Below are positions 5,665-5,874 of a stretch of DNA of 5,874 nucleotides, piece after piece. The notes below the pieces were generated by a model. The model made no database searches. It was not told the DNA's origin and worked only from the letters and a program-made list of their open reading frames with translations. Each line of letters opens with the position of its first letter. The first letter of the stretch is position 1. This stretch comes from Crocinitomicaceae bacterium (GTDB lineage: Bacteria > Bacteroidota > Bacteroidia > Flavobacteriales_D > Crocinitomicaceae): positions 1 through 5,874 of the forward strand of contig JAURNA010000181.1 of the NCBI GenBank assembly GCA_030830385.1. Reading direction: 5' to 3'. A program made the position numbers and the translations under genes.

Positions 5665-5685
5665 TCCGTTCGATCCATTCGCCCT

Positions 5686-5874
5686 ATGTACATAATATTC
5701 GACACGGAAACCACGGGATTACCCCGCAACTGGAATGCACCGATTACAGACACGGAAAACTGGCCGCGCGTTGTACAATTGGCATGGCAGCTCCACGATG
5801 ATAAAGGGCAGCTGATTGAACACAAGGACTTTCTGATTACTCCGGATTGGTATGACATTCCTTACGACTCCGAG
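5686..5874 (+). CDS. dnaE: DNA polymerase III alpha subunit with N-terminal exonuclease domain (5' end only)
   Basis: Sixty-three codons run from ATG 5686 to the window edge without a stop. The product starts MYIIFDTETTGLP, the Exo I motif of DEDD (DnaQ-like) 3'-5' exonucleases with catalytic Asp6 and Glu8. It goes on with NWNAPITDTENWPR (15-28) and VQLAWQLHDDKG (30-41). This pattern, with the extra loop between the Exo I motif and the second strand, is how I remember the long DnaE proteins of Flavobacteriia, in which a proofreading exonuclease precedes the polymerase. The polymerase part lies outside the window, so a stand-alone exonuclease is not excluded. The start is fixed by the family N-terminus; an in-frame stop at 5623-5625 limits any extension, and GTG 5641 is unlikely. 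It follows a long gap and seems to start its own transcript. Confidence 0.8.
   Translation, partial: MYIIFDTETTGLPRNWNAPITDTENWPRVVQLAWQLHDDKGQLIEHKDFLITPDWYDIPYDSE

Larger units (their letters stand above)
5211..5685. other. Gap without a convincing gene before dnaE
   Basis: These 475 bp separate the DUF1573 pair from the dnaE-like gene. There is no strong terminator; CGTT-AA-AACG near 5248-5257 is weak. Small dyads occur, such as GATGGGCCATC (5393-5403) and ACAGGGCTGT (5348-5357). A plus-strand frame at 5394-5603 and minus-strand frames at 5478-5693 and 5282-5545 overlap each other and none has a clear start context or known motif. No tRNA or known RNA was recognised. It may hold a decayed minus-strand gene, a small RNA, or the long regulatory region of dnaE. 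Confidence 0.55.

Noticed and set aside
1..5874. Mobile element, CRISPR array, toxin-antitoxin or defence system
   Set aside because: No transposase, integrase, regularly spaced repeats or known defence motifs appear; all confident genes are housekeeping or envelope genes.

Overview
The window looks like chromosomal DNA of a Bacteroidetes bacterium, most likely order Flavobacteriales. Three observations support this. Promoters upstream of several genes match the Bacteroidetes -7 box TAnnTTTG (clear copies at 543-550, 3057-3064 and 4312-4319). Start codons lack obvious Shine-Dalgarno sequences. Exported proteins carry signal peptides whose predicted cleavage lies just before a Gln, and the last gene begins like the exonuclease-fused DnaE known from Flavobacteriia. 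The content is mostly housekeeping and cell-envelope genes. I see no phage, transposase, CRISPR, toxin-antitoxin or defence genes.

Layout. 1-440 is the 3' end of an aconitase gene, closed by a strong hairpin terminator (472-500). 589-1188 is a secreted small beta-barrel-like protein with its own promoter (517-550) and terminator (1211-1243). 1244-1687 holds no convincing gene. 1688-2497 (minus) is dapD of lysine/diaminopimelate synthesis. A 90-bp divergent region separates it from ruvX (2588-3007, plus), followed by def (peptide deformylase, start placed at 3085) and a lipoprotein gene that overlaps def by ATGA (3678-4262). A new promoter with a 7-bp dyad directly in front of its -7 box then drives two overlapping DUF1573 genes (4360-4821 and 4821-5210). 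5211-5685 is a second gap without a convincing gene, although it has an 87-codon minus-strand open stretch. At 5686 the 5' end of a dnaE-like gene starts and runs off the window.

How the genes relate. Aconitase (TCA cycle), DapD (lysine and cell-wall precursor), RuvX (DNA/RNA processing), Def (N-terminal formyl removal) and DnaE (replication) are core functions without a shared pathway. ruvX-def-lipoprotein are likely partly co-transcribed, with an extra promoter in front of def. The two DUF1573 proteins form a separate bicistronic unit of exported, Cys-containing proteins of unknown function. The least explained parts are the dyad at the DUF1573 promoter, the paired DUF1573 genes and the two long gaps. 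The gaps share a short diverged block ending in ATGTACATA.
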